Below are positions 25,796-35,089 of a stretch of DNA of 64,000 bases, piece after piece (the first letter of the stretch is position 1; each line of letters opens with the position of its first letter). The position numbers and the translations under genes are program-made. This DNA comes from Sphingobacterium chuzhouense. GTDB lineage: Bacteria; Bacteroidota; Bacteroidia; Sphingobacteriales; Sphingobacteriaceae. The stretch spans positions 992,001 through 1,056,000 of the forward strand of contig NZ_JACNYL010000002.1 in assembly GCF_014692525.1 (NCBI RefSeq), read 5' to 3'. The notes below the pieces were generated by a model. It saw only the letters and a list, made by a program, of their open reading frames with translations. It ran no database searches and had not been told where the DNA came from.

Positions 25796-26344
25796 TCACG
25801 TTTTAGTTTTCTCGACCACAAATTGTCGTCTCTCTAAAACTGAAACTCTAGGGACTTCAATTACGTTGTAACCATATTCTAAATAGGTTTCTTTCATTTT
25901 ATTAAAGGTGAATAAAGCCTCGTTCCAAGATTGCTTCCGCTCATTATCCGTTTCGTAGATCTCTTTCCACGGAGGAAGGATAAAGACATTTTTATTATAC
26001 ATGTATGTATGGATAACGTCCACCGCTTCCCTGGATACAGGAATATTTTCCATATTCATATAGCAAACTGTATCTAAAATCCCTCGATCAAAATATATGG
26101 GTCCAGTAAAATTGTCATTTTTGATTTTCTCAAAGATCCTTACAGATGCGTCGAACATCAATTGAGCATATAAGACTTTGTTTCTCCAGGGCAAACCGTC
26201 ACCACCAATCGCTAACTGATTTTTAATAATTCTTCTCGCCTCTTCTTCAGCCGTTAAAAAACCTGCTTGTCTAAGTTCATTTATAAGTGTTGTTTTCCCG
26301 ACCCCTGGACCACCGCTAATTATATGAAAATTGTTTTTTCTCAT
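25796..26344 (-). CDS. P-loop ATPase of the AAA_28 type
   Basis: Protein of 182 residues. The P-loop GGPGVGKTTL is at 11-20, a probable Walker B/lid region is YFDRGILDTVCY, and the C-terminal part reads 'PPWKEIYETDNERKQSWNEA'. This is the kinase-like AAA_28 family of predicted nucleoside or nucleotide kinases, often described only as ATP-binding proteins. The substrate is unknown. It starts 24 bases after the aldo/keto reductase gene on the same strand and may be co-transcribed with it. Confidence 0.85.
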   Translation of the reverse strand: MRKNNFHIISGGPGVGKTTLINELRQAGFLTAEEEARRIIKNQLAIGGDGLPWRNKVLYAQLMFDASVRIFEKIKNDNFTGPIYFDRGILDTVCYMNMENIPVSREAVDVIHTYMYNKNVFILPPWKEIYETDNERKQSWNEALFTFNKMKETYLEYGYNVIEVPRVSVLERRQFVVEKTKT

Positions 26345-26368
26345 TCACTGGGTCTTATTACCAAAATC

Positions 26369-27400
26369 TTAATCGAGTTCTGCCGATCTCGCCCAGATAT
26401 TCAGCCCGCCATCCGTTGCAAAACGATCTATTTCCGTAAGTTCGGCTTCGGTAAAATCAAGATTATTTATAGCGCCTACGCAATCCATAACCTGCTCTGG
26501 CCTACTGGCTCCGATAAGGGCTGAAGTAATCCGTCTTTTTTTGAGAACCCAAGCAATCGCCATCTGTGCAAGTGTTTGGCTGCGGCTTTCAGCAATGGCG
26601 TTGAGTGCTCTTACCTTTTCCAGGTTTTCATTGCTTAGAAAATTCGGATTTAACGACTTATGTTGACTTGCACGGCTGCCTTCGGGTATATCCTTTAGAT
26701 ATTTTGTAGTGAGCATGCCTTGGGCAAGCGGAGAAAAGACAATCGAGCCTAAGCCAAGTTCATCAAGTGTATCGATTAGACCGTCATCTTCAATCCAACG
26801 ATTAAGCATAGAGTAACTTGGTTGATGTATAAGACATGGCGTTCCGAGATCGTTAAGTATAGCGACGGCTTCTTTCGTACGTTTACTATTGTAGGAAGAA
26901 AGCCCTACATATAATGCCTTACCGGATCGTACAATCTGATCCAGCGCTTGCATTGTTTCCTCCAGCGGCGTATTGGGGTCAAAACGGTGGGAATAGAAAA
27001 TGTCAACGTATTCAAGCCCCATTCGTTTAAGACTTTGATCACAGCTTGCTATAAGGTATTTTTTGCTTCCCCATTCGCCATATGGTCCCGGCCACATATC
27101 GTAACCCGCTTTTGTAGAAATAATAAGCTCATCACGCAGACCTGCAAAGTCTTCTTTTAATATCCTACCGAAAGCTAATTCTGCCGTTCCTGGAGGTGGG
27201 CCGTAGTTATTTGCAAGGTCAAAATGGGTAATCCCCAGATCAAATGCCGTCCGGCAAATCTGCTGTTTGATACGGTGGGGTTTGTCGTCACCGAAATTAT
27301 GCCATAGGCCCAACGATATCGCGGGTAATTTCAAACCGCTGTTGCCGCATTTATTATATACCATTTGCTGGTATCTATCTGGATTTGGAGTATAATGCAT
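26369..27400 (-). CDS. mgrA: Aldo/keto reductase, L-glyceraldehyde-3-phosphate reductase type
   Basis: Protein of 343 residues with the full aldo/keto reductase tetrad: Asp61 and Tyr66 (HFDLANNYG), Lys97 (ISTKAGYDM) and His138 (YSHRFD). The insert 'NNYGPPPGTAELAFG' and the segment 'YDMWPGPYGEWGSKKYLIAS' are typical of the MgrA/YghZ group, which reduces L-glyceraldehyde 3-phosphate and methylglyoxal with NADPH. It is divergent from the GNAT gene and precedes the AAA_28 gene. The group assignment is good; the physiological substrate is inferred. Confidence 0.9.
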   Translation of the reverse strand: MHYTPNPDRYQQMVYNKCGNSGLKLPAISLGLWHNFGDDKPHRIKQQICRTAFDLGITHFDLANNYGPPPGTAELAFGRILKEDFAGLRDELIISTKAGYDMWPGPYGEWGSKKYLIASCDQSLKRMGLEYVDIFYSHRFDPNTPLEETMQALDQIVRSGKALYVGLSSYNSKRTKEAVAILNDLGTPCLIHQPSYSMLNRWIEDDGLIDTLDELGLGSIVFSPLAQGMLTTKYLKDIPEGSRASQHKSLNPNFLSNENLEKVRALNAIAESRSQTLAQMAIAWVLKKRRITSALIGASRPEQVMDCVGAINNLDFTEAELTEIDRFATDGGLNIWARSAELD

Positions 27401-27478
27401 ATCTTCGATTTATTTTTTTGTTCGTCCGTTATCGTACGCTAATATACCACAATAGACAGCAATCTATATACGATTACT

Positions 27479-27925
27479 ATGAGAATTGAATTTTTTATTA
27501 AAGCATTTACAGAACTGAATACGACGGAACTTTATCAAATATTGAAGCTACGAAGTGAGGTTTTTGTTGTAGAACAGCATTGTGCTTATCAGGATATAGA
27601 TGATAAAGATCAAAATAGTTATCATCTGATGTGTTTTGTAAACGATCATCTTGCCGGATATACAAGACTTCTTCCACCAGGCGTATCTTATGACGAAGCC
27701 TCTATCGGAAGAGTAGTGGTTGGATCTGATTTCAGAAGGTTGACATTAGGGAAACAGCTTATGGAAAATTCCATCGCATCTTGTGAAGAGCTTTTTGGAA
27801 GTTCAACTATCCGTATAGGAGCACAAACATATTTGAAAAAATTTTATAACGCATTAGGCTTTATAGAAACAGGAGAACCTTACGACGAAGATGGAATACC
27901 GCATATAGAAATGGTCAAAATATAG
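27479..27925 (+). CDS. elaA: GNAT acetyltransferase, ElaA family
   Basis: Protein of 148 residues. It matches ElaA-type acetyltransferases along its length: 'LYQILKLRSEVFVVEQHCAY' then 'QDIDDKDQ', a central strand 'HLAGYTRLLPPGVSYDEASI' and the acetyl-CoA site 'IGRVVVGSDFRRLTLGKQLM'. The C-terminal 'YNALGFIETGEPYDEDGIPH' is also typical. ElaA proteins are believed to acetylate small amines or proteins; the substrate is not known. It stands alone, facing the acyl-CoA dehydrogenase gene with 3 bases between the stops. Confidence 0.9.
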   Translation: MRIEFFIKAFTELNTTELYQILKLRSEVFVVEQHCAYQDIDDKDQNSYHLMCFVNDHLAGYTRLLPPGVSYDEASIGRVVVGSDFRRLTLGKQLMENSIASCEELFGSSTIRIGAQTYLKKFYNALGFIETGEPYDEDGIPHIEMVKI

Positions 27926-27928
27926 CTT

Positions 27929-29431
27929 TTATACTAAAAAAGTAGCCCAATCAGAATTAGTCTCATAATCCAATACAGGATCAGCATCGTTTTTAGAATT
28001 CAGTTGTCCATTGAACATCGCTAAATCTCTAAGGATATATTGACGTGTAATTTCAACCAGTTGCTTATTAAATCCGTCCAATATGAGAACAAATTGGAAA
28101 CTGATTACCCGAGCGATCATACTGCCAAGCGTTACCAAATCACGTTGTTTTATTGCGCCATCGATATTAAAGTCTAAATACGTCCGAAAGAAGTCTGCAC
28201 TTAAGTTCGTACGGTTGTAGGCAATTAAGAATCTTAATAAGTTGTCCTCTTTTACTTTACGCATCAATTTAAGTATACCCTCTGCAATCTGCGCATACAA
28301 CATCTCATTGGAGCCTTCGAAAATCTGAAATGGCCGGCTATCAACGGTAGCTCTACCTGCCACGTGATCTAAGCGAAACCCATTCGCACCGGCCAGTTGT
28401 AGGCTAACCTGTGCCGATTCTTGCATCAGGTCGGTTACCAGCGCCTTTAACGTATTGGCTTCAATACTAAGTGCTGCTAGATTGTGCTCAATGCCGCTTT
28501 GTTCCACACTAAATGCGCACATGCCCGAACAGATGGTATAAGCTGCCTGAATTCTTGCCAGCTGGTATTTTACGGAATCAAGATTTGATAACGGAACACC
28601 ACCTACTATTCTTGTCTGACAGTGTTGCAACGATTCGTCTAATAACCTTTTAATGAACCCCATACCCATACCAGGGAATTGTAACCTACTGCGGTGGAGC
28701 ATATCTAACATCAATTTGATCCCAGTACTTTCTGGCAGTAGCTTCTGTTCCTCGGGTACTACAACATCGATCTCATTGATACCGTAGGGAATCGCATATA
28801 ATCCAAGGTTATTATAACGGTGTACCATCGGAATATGTTGTTCAGGTACACTATTATCCGTAACAAAGAAATCGATATCTCTGGCTAAATCACCATTTGC
28901 GTTAAATTTGCGAGCAGTTACTAACCAAAAGTCTGCTGCACCACTCAAGCCTTGCCAATGCTTTTGTCCTTTAATATGGTAACCGTTTCCTACCTGTTGG
29001 TAAGCTGTTTTCATGTTCAACGCATCGCTTCCATAAGCTTTTTCCGTGATCATCAGCCCACCCATAGCATTGTTTTCGATAAATTGCTTAAACACGCGCT
29101 CTTGAACAGAATAATTTCCATATTTTGCCAGGGGCTCTAAGAACAACGCGATATTGATCCCGAACATCAGGGAAAGTGCCAATGATTCATAAGACGCTGC
29201 TGAAAGAACACTCAAACATTCTTTAACAGAAACACCCCGCCCCCCATACAGTGCCGGAACCGCAACTGCCAAAGGCTTTTTTCTCATGATCTCGGAAAGA
29301 AAGTCGGCCGGAAGGTCCCGATGAAGACTCATTGCATTATAATCAAATTCTTCACGAAACAAATGCTTTAGGTGCTTTCTGAAATCGGTAATATACGTGT
29401 TAAAGTCAATCTGTTCTCTTACTGCGTTCAT
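27929..29431 (-). CDS. Acyl-CoA dehydrogenase family protein
   Basis: Protein of 500 residues from the ATG at 29431. A TTG at 29488 is also in frame, but it would fall at the expected transcription start of the candidate promoter (29496-29503), so the ATG is preferred. It has the acyl-CoA dehydrogenase layout: N-terminal helices (about 1-120), a middle beta domain with 'GGLMITEKAYGSDALNMKTA' and 'GYHIKGQKHWQGLSGAADFW', and a C-terminal helical domain with 'RPFQIFEGSNEMLYAQIAEG'. These are FAD enzymes that oxidise acyl-CoA or related substrates. No beta-oxidation partner is nearby and the C-terminal end is longer than usual, so the substrate is open. Confidence 0.88.
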   Translation of the reverse strand: MNAVREQIDFNTYITDFRKHLKHLFREEFDYNAMSLHRDLPADFLSEIMRKKPLAVAVPALYGGRGVSVKECLSVLSAASYESLALSLMFGINIALFLEPLAKYGNYSVQERVFKQFIENNAMGGLMITEKAYGSDALNMKTAYQQVGNGYHIKGQKHWQGLSGAADFWLVTARKFNANGDLARDIDFFVTDNSVPEQHIPMVHRYNNLGLYAIPYGINEIDVVVPEEQKLLPESTGIKLMLDMLHRSRLQFPGMGMGFIKRLLDESLQHCQTRIVGGVPLSNLDSVKYQLARIQAAYTICSGMCAFSVEQSGIEHNLAALSIEANTLKALVTDLMQESAQVSLQLAGANGFRLDHVAGRATVDSRPFQIFEGSNEMLYAQIAEGILKLMRKVKEDNLLRFLIAYNRTNLSADFFRTYLDFNIDGAIKQRDLVTLGSMIARVISFQFVLILDGFNKQLVEITRQYILRDLAMFNGQLNSKNDADPVLDYETNSDWATFLV

Positions 29432-29495
29432 GTCAATCCTATTTTTCTTAAATATCCGTTGGTGCTGTCTATAAAAAGACTTAAGCAACTTGAAA

Positions 29496-29503
29496 CAAAA
29501 TTA
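29496..29503 (-). promoter_or_regulatory. Candidate -7 element (TAATTTTG)
   Basis: Exact match to TAnnTTTG on the minus strand, 65 bases upstream of the acyl-CoA dehydrogenase ATG at 29431. No clear -33 TTG is seen. Its place argues against the TTG start at 29488. Confidence 0.4.
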
Positions 29504-29576
29504 AGTAGTTAGGAAAAAAAAGACCATGAGGACTTGGACAATATATAGGACAAAACGTGCATATCACTATTTTAAA

Positions 29577-30446
29577 TCACTTAACATTTTTCCGATAGTC
29601 GGAAGGTGATATACCCACAATCTTTTTGAAAAGGCGCGCAAAATAAGAAGGATCAGCGAAATCTAACTCATAGGCGATGGTCGCCACGCTTTTACTGGTC
29701 TCCAATAATAAAAGTTGACTATAAATAATCGTAACCTCCAAGATGAGTTCCTTTGACGATTTTTTAAATACAGAAGAAACACATCGATTGAGGTAATTGA
29801 TCGATACGGCCAGTCGATCTGCATAAAAATCAACCGCTTTATGTTTTTTAAAATGTAGATGTACCAATTGTTTGAAAGCAATGGCAATTTCTTGCCGACG
29901 TTCTAATGACCTATTTGCCTCAGACAATTTGATTATCTTCAAAATAACCGTCTTGAAAATACTTTCATACAGTTCTTTGTAAGGTAATTCGTTATAGATC
30001 TCTTTATACAATAGATCAAGCAGTATGTTCAACTCTTGGCTGTCGGACTCCACTAGATTAAGTAAGGGGGAAATCGTAAAGATATTTAAGATTTCCTGCT
30101 CTCTGAACAAGGATGTCATGGCCTGTTCTTTAATCAAGACACAATAGCCTTGTGCAGACTTATCAACCGAATGGATGGCGGATATATGTCCATAGTTACA
30201 AATTAACACGGCCGGAGCCTGAACCATAAAAGTTGTCGATTCAATTTGCTGCGTGAAATATCCCTCGGTGATATAAATCAACAGATTATAGCCAAAAAAA
30301 ATCGGAGGAATAGGTATTTTTAGATAGGGCGCTATATCCTTTAATGAAAATATCTTAATCGGTGTTTGGATGTAGGTCAGGTGATCGACGCTGCCGTCCA
30401 TGAACTTGGAAACAAACTCGTCTGCGTTTATTTGATTCTTTTCCAT
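29577..30446 (-). CDS. AraC family transcriptional regulator
   Basis: Protein of 289 residues. The N-terminal part is a cupin-like domain (about 25-120, PIFFGYNLLIYITEGYFTQQ). The C-terminal part has the two AraC helix-turn-helix motifs (about 190-287; VDFYADRLAVSINYLNRCVS and SVATIAYELDFADPSYFARL) and ends in FKKIVGISPSDYRK, the classic family tail. It starts 48 bases after an exported protein gene and lies upstream of the acyl-CoA dehydrogenase gene, one of which it may control. Confidence 0.92.
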   Translation of the reverse strand: MEKNQINADEFVSKFMDGSVDHLTYIQTPIKIFSLKDIAPYLKIPIPPIFFGYNLLIYITEGYFTQQIESTTFMVQAPAVLICNYGHISAIHSVDKSAQGYCVLIKEQAMTSLFREQEILNIFTISPLLNLVESDSQELNILLDLLYKEIYNELPYKELYESIFKTVILKIIKLSEANRSLERRQEIAIAFKQLVHLHFKKHKAVDFYADRLAVSINYLNRCVSSVFKKSSKELILEVTIIYSQLLLLETSKSVATIAYELDFADPSYFARLFKKIVGISPSDYRKNVK

Positions 30447-30494
30447 ACCTTTTCCTTGTATTCCACTTACGTCCTACATATAAATTTAGTAAAC

Positions 30495-31685
30495 CTATTT
30501 CTTCCGGAAGACCCGGATCATTGAGAAATCACCAGTTTTGATATTCCACGTATATTCAAACGCGATAGAATACCCTTTAGATTGCAGGATATATGTATCG
30601 TCGTTCACTGTACTACGTATATAATGTCGAAAACCGCACATCGCATTTTTCCCGATTTCATTAATATCTTGATTGAAAGGAAACATACCGTTGGTAACGG
30701 AAAATAGATAGTGCGCGGCTTCATCGGGTTGTATGATATTTGACGGCAATGCTTCTTTTAACCTTTCTTCTTCTTCCGTGGGTAGATTACTGAGCTCTTC
30801 CCAGTCTGCTCCAAGGGCAACACCTTTTTCAAGGTCGTTAAGTATCCCATTTCGTACGTTGGAAAAACGTGCCTGATGTTCTGTATAAAATGTGCTGAGA
30901 CGTTGATTGACTGTATCTCGCCATGCATGCGCATCCGCTCCGCGTAAGAGATCGACCGTATACGTATTCCAACGAACCTCAGTCATGTCTTGATAAAGCG
31001 CATCTATCTCAAAACGTTGTGCATAAGGGATAAAAGGAAGTTGAAGTTGCAGATATTCCGGCATATTTGGTGCCGTGTACAACAAATCGCTTACTATCAT
31101 CGTACTGAGATCTAAATCGAACCGTAACGCATAGGCTCTATTGACAACCCAGATTTGCCATTTGTCATCTTCTACGTTCGTTGCAAAAATTTGCTGACCA
31201 AATGTATAGGGAATACTCGCTTCTGTCATCCCAATTCCCGCAGCTTGATAAATACCCGGTTGTATTAAACCATGTATCAAGTTGCCAATTTCGACAGGTT
31301 TATAGCACTGCGATAACGTAACCGTTGTAAATTTCGGATTGCTTAGCATCGTTATTAAATCACGGTTCTGTACACTATCAAAGGGTATAGCCAATAGACC
31401 TTTCAGTGGTTGTGGAATTTCCCGTAAATATTTTTTACGTAATGCCGTGGTCGTGGCGCTTTCTTTATCTGTAAAATCAACCATCGGATCAAATAAAGCA
31501 TATTGCTGTTCAACCGTGAGTGTTGAATCGGATAATTTGTCCGTTATTTCCGGGAGAAATCGAAAAAAAGCTTCTTTAATTTTTTGCTTGTGGTTTTCCA
31601 GCTTGCGGTCGTAAACTTGAGAAAAAGACGCAAAACTAATCACTAGAAAAAGTAAAGTCGCTATTGTCTGCTTATGGTTTAACAT
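30495..31685 (-). CDS. Exported protein linked to the MoxR/VWA genes, function unknown
   Basis: Protein of 396 residues with a signal peptide (ATLLFLVISFASFSQ, cut near residue 22) and no lipobox. The mature part has no motif I recognise; it mixes helical segments (VNQRLSTFYTEHQARFSNVR) with beta stretches, and ends in a compact beta unit (YILQSKGYSIAFEYTWNIKT) that resembles a substrate-like C-terminal domain. It lies 52 bases after the MoxR ATPase gene on the same strand. Because MoxR/VWA pairs act as chaperone-like systems that prepare specific proteins, this protein could be the client or partner; that is inference from position only. Confidence 0.65.
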   Translation of the reverse strand: MLNHKQTIATLLFLVISFASFSQVYDRKLENHKQKIKEAFFRFLPEITDKLSDSTLTVEQQYALFDPMVDFTDKESATTTALRKKYLREIPQPLKGLLAIPFDSVQNRDLITMLSNPKFTTVTLSQCYKPVEIGNLIHGLIQPGIYQAAGIGMTEASIPYTFGQQIFATNVEDDKWQIWVVNRAYALRFDLDLSTMIVSDLLYTAPNMPEYLQLQLPFIPYAQRFEIDALYQDMTEVRWNTYTVDLLRGADAHAWRDTVNQRLSTFYTEHQARFSNVRNGILNDLEKGVALGADWEELSNLPTEEEERLKEALPSNIIQPDEAAHYLFSVTNGMFPFNQDINEIGKNAMCGFRHYIRSTVNDDTYILQSKGYSIAFEYTWNIKTGDFSMIRVFRKK

Positions 31686-31737
31686 ACCAATATATTAGAA
31701 TAACGAATATCGAAAAGTTTCAAAACAGAGGCAATTT

Positions 31738-33201
31738 CTATATATTCCGAAGATAACCTTGGAAACTATCTTGAAACTGCAACCCATTATCCAACCTATA
31801 TTTACTTAATTTATTGTATAAAGTCAATCCCCAAAGCACCAATTCACTTAGAAAATAGATATCTTCCGGTTTGGTATCTGGTTGATACTGCCGTATCAAT
31901 GCACGGATAGGCTCTACTTGATCCAATGCTTGCTGATAATCCGCATCCGTGAGATCATCCGGCAATTCGATACCGTCCGAATCCGAGAACCAGCGTACAA
32001 TTTCATCGTATGGATATCGTTCGTTTTCCTTTTCCAGTTTTTCAATTTTGGGGAATAAGGTGGGAAATAACGTCTTTATAGCATTTTCGATCAGCTGTAT
32101 AGCGACCGATGCCGCTCCCTCCTGCTCACCTTCGTACACCAGTTCCACTTTTCCAGTTATAGCCGGCACGATCCCCATAAAATCGCTTAGCCGTACTGTA
32201 GTCGACGTATCACCATTCCGCAACATACGCAGTTCTGCTGTACTCAGCAGATTCTGGAATGCGGTGATACTCATGCGCGCACTGACGCCACTTTTCGTAT
32301 CGATATATTCGCTATTCCGGGCTTCGAAACTGATCTGCTCCAAGATTTCACGCGCTAATTCTGGCACATAGATCTGTTCTTTTTGTCCAGCTTCCAGATC
32401 CGCTTCCTGTGCCGTAATTGTTTTGGCCACCGCTACCGAAGTAGGGTAATGTGTCAAAATCTGCGATCCTATGCGGTCTTTCAATGGGGTTACGATACTT
32501 CCCCGATTGGTATAGTCCTCCGGATTGGCTGTAAACACAAACTGTACATCCAACGGCAGACGTAATTTGAATCCTCGTATTTGTATATCGCCCTCCTGCA
32601 ATATATTGAAGAGCGCCACTTGAATTCTGGCTTGCAAATCTGGCAGTTCGTTGATTACAAATATCGAACGGTTCGCCCGAGGTATCATTCCAAAATGGAT
32701 TACGCGATCGTCGGCATAGCTCAGCCGCAGATTCGCCGCTTTGATGGGATCAACATCACCGATCAGATCGGCTACGGTTACATCCGGGGTCGCCAGTTTC
32801 TCTGCAAAACGCTCGCTCCTATGAAGCCAGCTGATGGGTGTGTCATCCGCTTTATCGCGCAGTAATTCGACAGCATAACGCGATATGGGATTATACGGAT
32901 CATCGTTGATTTCCGATCCCTCCACGACGGGGACGTATTCATCCAACAAATTGACCATTAGCCGCGCCAATCGGGTCTTCGCCTGACCACGAAGTCCCAG
33001 CAAATTGATATTGTGTTTGGAAAGAATAGCGCGTTCCAATTCTGGGATAACGGTATCTTCGTAGCCGTGGACACCTTCAAAAACTGTTTCACCCTTCTGT
33101 ATCATTGTTACCAAATTTTGGCGTAACTCTTCTTTTATCGTTTTGGGTGTATAACCTGCTTTCTTTAATTCTCCAAAAGTTTTAATATTCGTATAATCCA
33201 T
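31738..33201 (-). CDS. MoxR/magnesium-chelatase-like AAA+ ATPase
   Basis: Protein of 487 residues. It opens with a predicted helical segment, then an AAA+ domain: a Walker A-like loop 'NINLLGLRGQAKTRLARLMV' (GLRGQAKTR rather than the classic GxxGxGKT), 'GDVDPIKA', 'GMIPRANRSIFVINELPDL' with a Walker B-like INE, sensor 1 'FVFTANPEDYTNRGSIVTPL' and 'LKDRIGSQILTHYP'. The C-terminal lid is helical. It is the partner of the VWA gene 67 bases upstream. MoxR ATPases remodel or insert cofactors into target proteins in the cytoplasm or at the membrane. Its length is greater than typical MoxR (about 330), closer to the magnesium-chelatase-like group. The non-canonical Walker A is noted. Confidence 0.8.
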   Translation of the reverse strand: MDYTNIKTFGELKKAGYTPKTIKEELRQNLVTMIQKGETVFEGVHGYEDTVIPELERAILSKHNINLLGLRGQAKTRLARLMVNLLDEYVPVVEGSEINDDPYNPISRYAVELLRDKADDTPISWLHRSERFAEKLATPDVTVADLIGDVDPIKAANLRLSYADDRVIHFGMIPRANRSIFVINELPDLQARIQVALFNILQEGDIQIRGFKLRLPLDVQFVFTANPEDYTNRGSIVTPLKDRIGSQILTHYPTSVAVAKTITAQEADLEAGQKEQIYVPELAREILEQISFEARNSEYIDTKSGVSARMSITAFQNLLSTAELRMLRNGDTSTTVRLSDFMGIVPAITGKVELVYEGEQEGAASVAIQLIENAIKTLFPTLFPKIEKLEKENERYPYDEIVRWFSDSDGIELPDDLTDADYQQALDQVEPIRALIRQYQPDTKPEDIYFLSELVLWGLTLYNKLSKYRLDNGLQFQDSFQGYLRNI

Positions 33202-33217
33202 ATATTCTTTTTAAAGA

Positions 33218-33231
33218 CGCGCATGAGCGCG
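33218..33231 (-). other. GC-rich hairpin between the VWA and MoxR genes
   Basis: CGCGC (33218-33222) pairs with GCGCG (33227-33231) around a 4-base loop, in the 67-base gap. On the leftward strand it is followed by TCTTTAAAAAG, a weak terminator tract. It may partly reduce readthrough from the VWA gene into the MoxR gene, or be a processing stem. Confidence 0.4.
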
Positions 33232-33268
33232 CGAAAAATCGTTATTCTAAATGTTCTTAAACCAATGT

Positions 33269-34390
33269 TTACCGGATTCTCTTTTTGCGATTTTCTTCAT
33301 AATCTTCGAAAATCATCTCGCCTAAGTCTCCCAGTCCGGTATAGTAGGCTTTACCCCGATTCGACGCGGTAAATTCATCGACAAATTCCTGCAGATAGGG
33401 ATCAGCAGTAATCATAAATGTTGTAATAGGTATCCCCAACTTTCGTGCCTGTGCAGCCACGCTGTAGCATTTGCTGGTAATAAAAGGATCTAAGCCCATA
33501 GGGTTTTTATAATATGTACCATCTGGCATGTTCAAGCAGCTGGGTTTACCATCCGTAATCATAAATATTTGCTTATTTGCGTGCCGCTTCCGCCGGAGTA
33601 TGTCCATAGCTAGCTGCACACCGGCAACGGTGTTGGTATGAAACGGGCCAACCTGCAAGTACGGCAGATCTTTGATCGCTATAGGCCAAGCATCGTTGCC
33701 AAAGACGATAACATCCAGCGAATCTTTGGGGTAGCGTGTAAGGATAAGTTCGGACAACGCCATGGCGACTTTCTTCGCTGGCGTAATCCGGTCTTCCCCG
33801 TATAGAATCATGCTATGGCTGATATCAATCATCAGCACCGTACTCATCTGTGATTTGAACTGCGTATCCTCTATAACTAGATCATTCTCTGACAAACTGA
33901 AATCCCCTATTCCATGATTAATCTGCGCATTTTTCAAACTCTCGGTCACGGATATTTTCTCTAGGCTATCCCCATATTGATAGTCTCTAAAATCTCCCGT
34001 GTTCTCATCACTATGCCCTTGGTAGTTGGTTTTATGATTCCCGGACTTACCTTTGCGCATCTTGCCAAAAATCTGATCGAGGGCGTTTTGTCGGAGGGCT
34101 TTCTCCATCTTAGAAGTGAGGTCGGTACCGCCTTCTCCACCAAAACCGATACGCTCCACAATATACCCCTTATTCTTCAGATCTTCAATAAAATCGTCTA
34201 TCGTATATTCCGGGGTGGTCAACTTGAATTCCTTATCCAGTTCCCGTAACCAATCAATGGCTTCGTCAAAGTCACCGGAAGTATGGGTGACGAGCTCTTT
34301 GAAAATATCAAATAACTTGTCAAAAGGCGTCTGAAAGGGCTCTTCAAATTGCTTGAAGACAAACCCTTTATTTCTTTCCGCTTTCTTCAT
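33269..34390 (-). CDS. VWA-domain protein, partner of the MoxR ATPase
   Basis: Protein of 373 residues without signal peptide. The C-terminal VWA domain (about 180-370) has the metal-ion site DISHS ('VLMIDISHSMILYGEDRITP'), followed by 'MITDGKPSC' and 'LGIPITTFMITADPYL'. The N-terminal part is a charged helical region with 'MRKGKSGNHKTNYQGHSDEN'. VWA proteins of this type act with MoxR ATPases as adaptors that bind the client. It precedes the MoxR gene on the same strand and follows the NarL-type regulator gene by 78 bases. Confidence 0.88.
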   Translation of the reverse strand: MKKAERNKGFVFKQFEEPFQTPFDKLFDIFKELVTHTSGDFDEAIDWLRELDKEFKLTTPEYTIDDFIEDLKNKGYIVERIGFGGEGGTDLTSKMEKALRQNALDQIFGKMRKGKSGNHKTNYQGHSDENTGDFRDYQYGDSLEKISVTESLKNAQINHGIGDFSLSENDLVIEDTQFKSQMSTVLMIDISHSMILYGEDRITPAKKVAMALSELILTRYPKDSLDVIVFGNDAWPIAIKDLPYLQVGPFHTNTVAGVQLAMDILRRKRHANKQIFMITDGKPSCLNMPDGTYYKNPMGLDPFITSKCYSVAAQARKLGIPITTFMITADPYLQEFVDEFTASNRGKAYYTGLGDLGEMIFEDYEENRKKRIR

Positions 34391-34468
34391 ATGATAAATT
34401 TACGATATAATAATCTTTATCGCGTCTGAAAAAAGTAAGAATATTTAAAATAGATGCGCACGAAGTGT

Positions 34469-35089
34469 TCAAATAAACTTCATTTCCGTGGCTTTATGGA
34501 TCAACGATACCGAATTGCTCACGCGGAACTTCTGCAGGAGATTCCGCCGGTGGCTTTCCACTGTCAGCGGGCTGATAAACATGAGTTCGCCGATCTTTGG
34601 CGTCGTATATCCTTTAGCCATTAAAGCAAGTACTTCTCGCTCCCTTTCTGTTATTTTAGGCACGGTATCCCGTTTATCAGACAATACTTCGCTCATTTCT
34701 TTGCTCAACACTTGCTCTCCTTGATAGACGGCTTGTATGGCGTCGATCAATTCTTCTGCGGACACATTCTTTAGCAGATAACCGGCTGCGCCGGCCTGCA
34801 TCATGCGCGAAGCAATACTTCCTTCGTTTAGGTTACTAATGGCAATGATCCGTGTATTCGGGTATGACTTCTGGATAAGTTCGGTAGCGTCAATCCCGTT
34901 TATATCGGGCATATTAATATCCATCAGCGCGATGTCTATCTGTTCGGTCTGTAAAAAGTCCAAAGCATCGTTAGCTCGGGTGAACGTCTTTTTAAGTAGG
35001 ATATCGGTACTCCTATTTAAAATAAACTCAAACCCATTTAGCACCAACGGGTGGTCGTCGATAATGATAACAGAGATAACTTTATCCAT
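34469..35089 (-). CDS. NarL/LuxR-type response regulator
   Basis: Protein of 206 residues from the ATG at 35089, where the receiver strand VISVIIIDDHPLV begins (upstream in-frame codons to 35155 lie inside the kinase gene and are rejected). The receiver has the acidic pair Asp11/Asp12, phospho-acceptor Asp57 and Lys107. The C-terminal LuxR helix-turn-helix spans about 145-206 (ITEREREVLALMAKGYTTPK; ISPLTVESHRRNLLQKF). The start overlaps the kinase stop by 8 bases, so the two are coupled as a two-component pair. Confidence 0.93.
   Translation of the reverse strand: MDKVISVIIIDDHPLVLNGFEFILNRSTDILLKKTFTRANDALDFLQTEQIDIALMDINMPDINGIDATELIQKSYPNTRIIAISNLNEGSIASRMMQAGAAGYLLKNVSAEELIDAIQAVYQGEQVLSKEMSEVLSDKRDTVPKITEREREVLALMAKGYTTPKIGELMFISPLTVESHRRNLLQKFRVSNSVSLIHKATEMKFI

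Noticed and set aside
27401..27478. Promoter TTG-N19-TAATATAC for the GNAT gene
   Set aside because: Only the -33 part matches; the -7 part lacks TTTG, so it is not listed as a feature.
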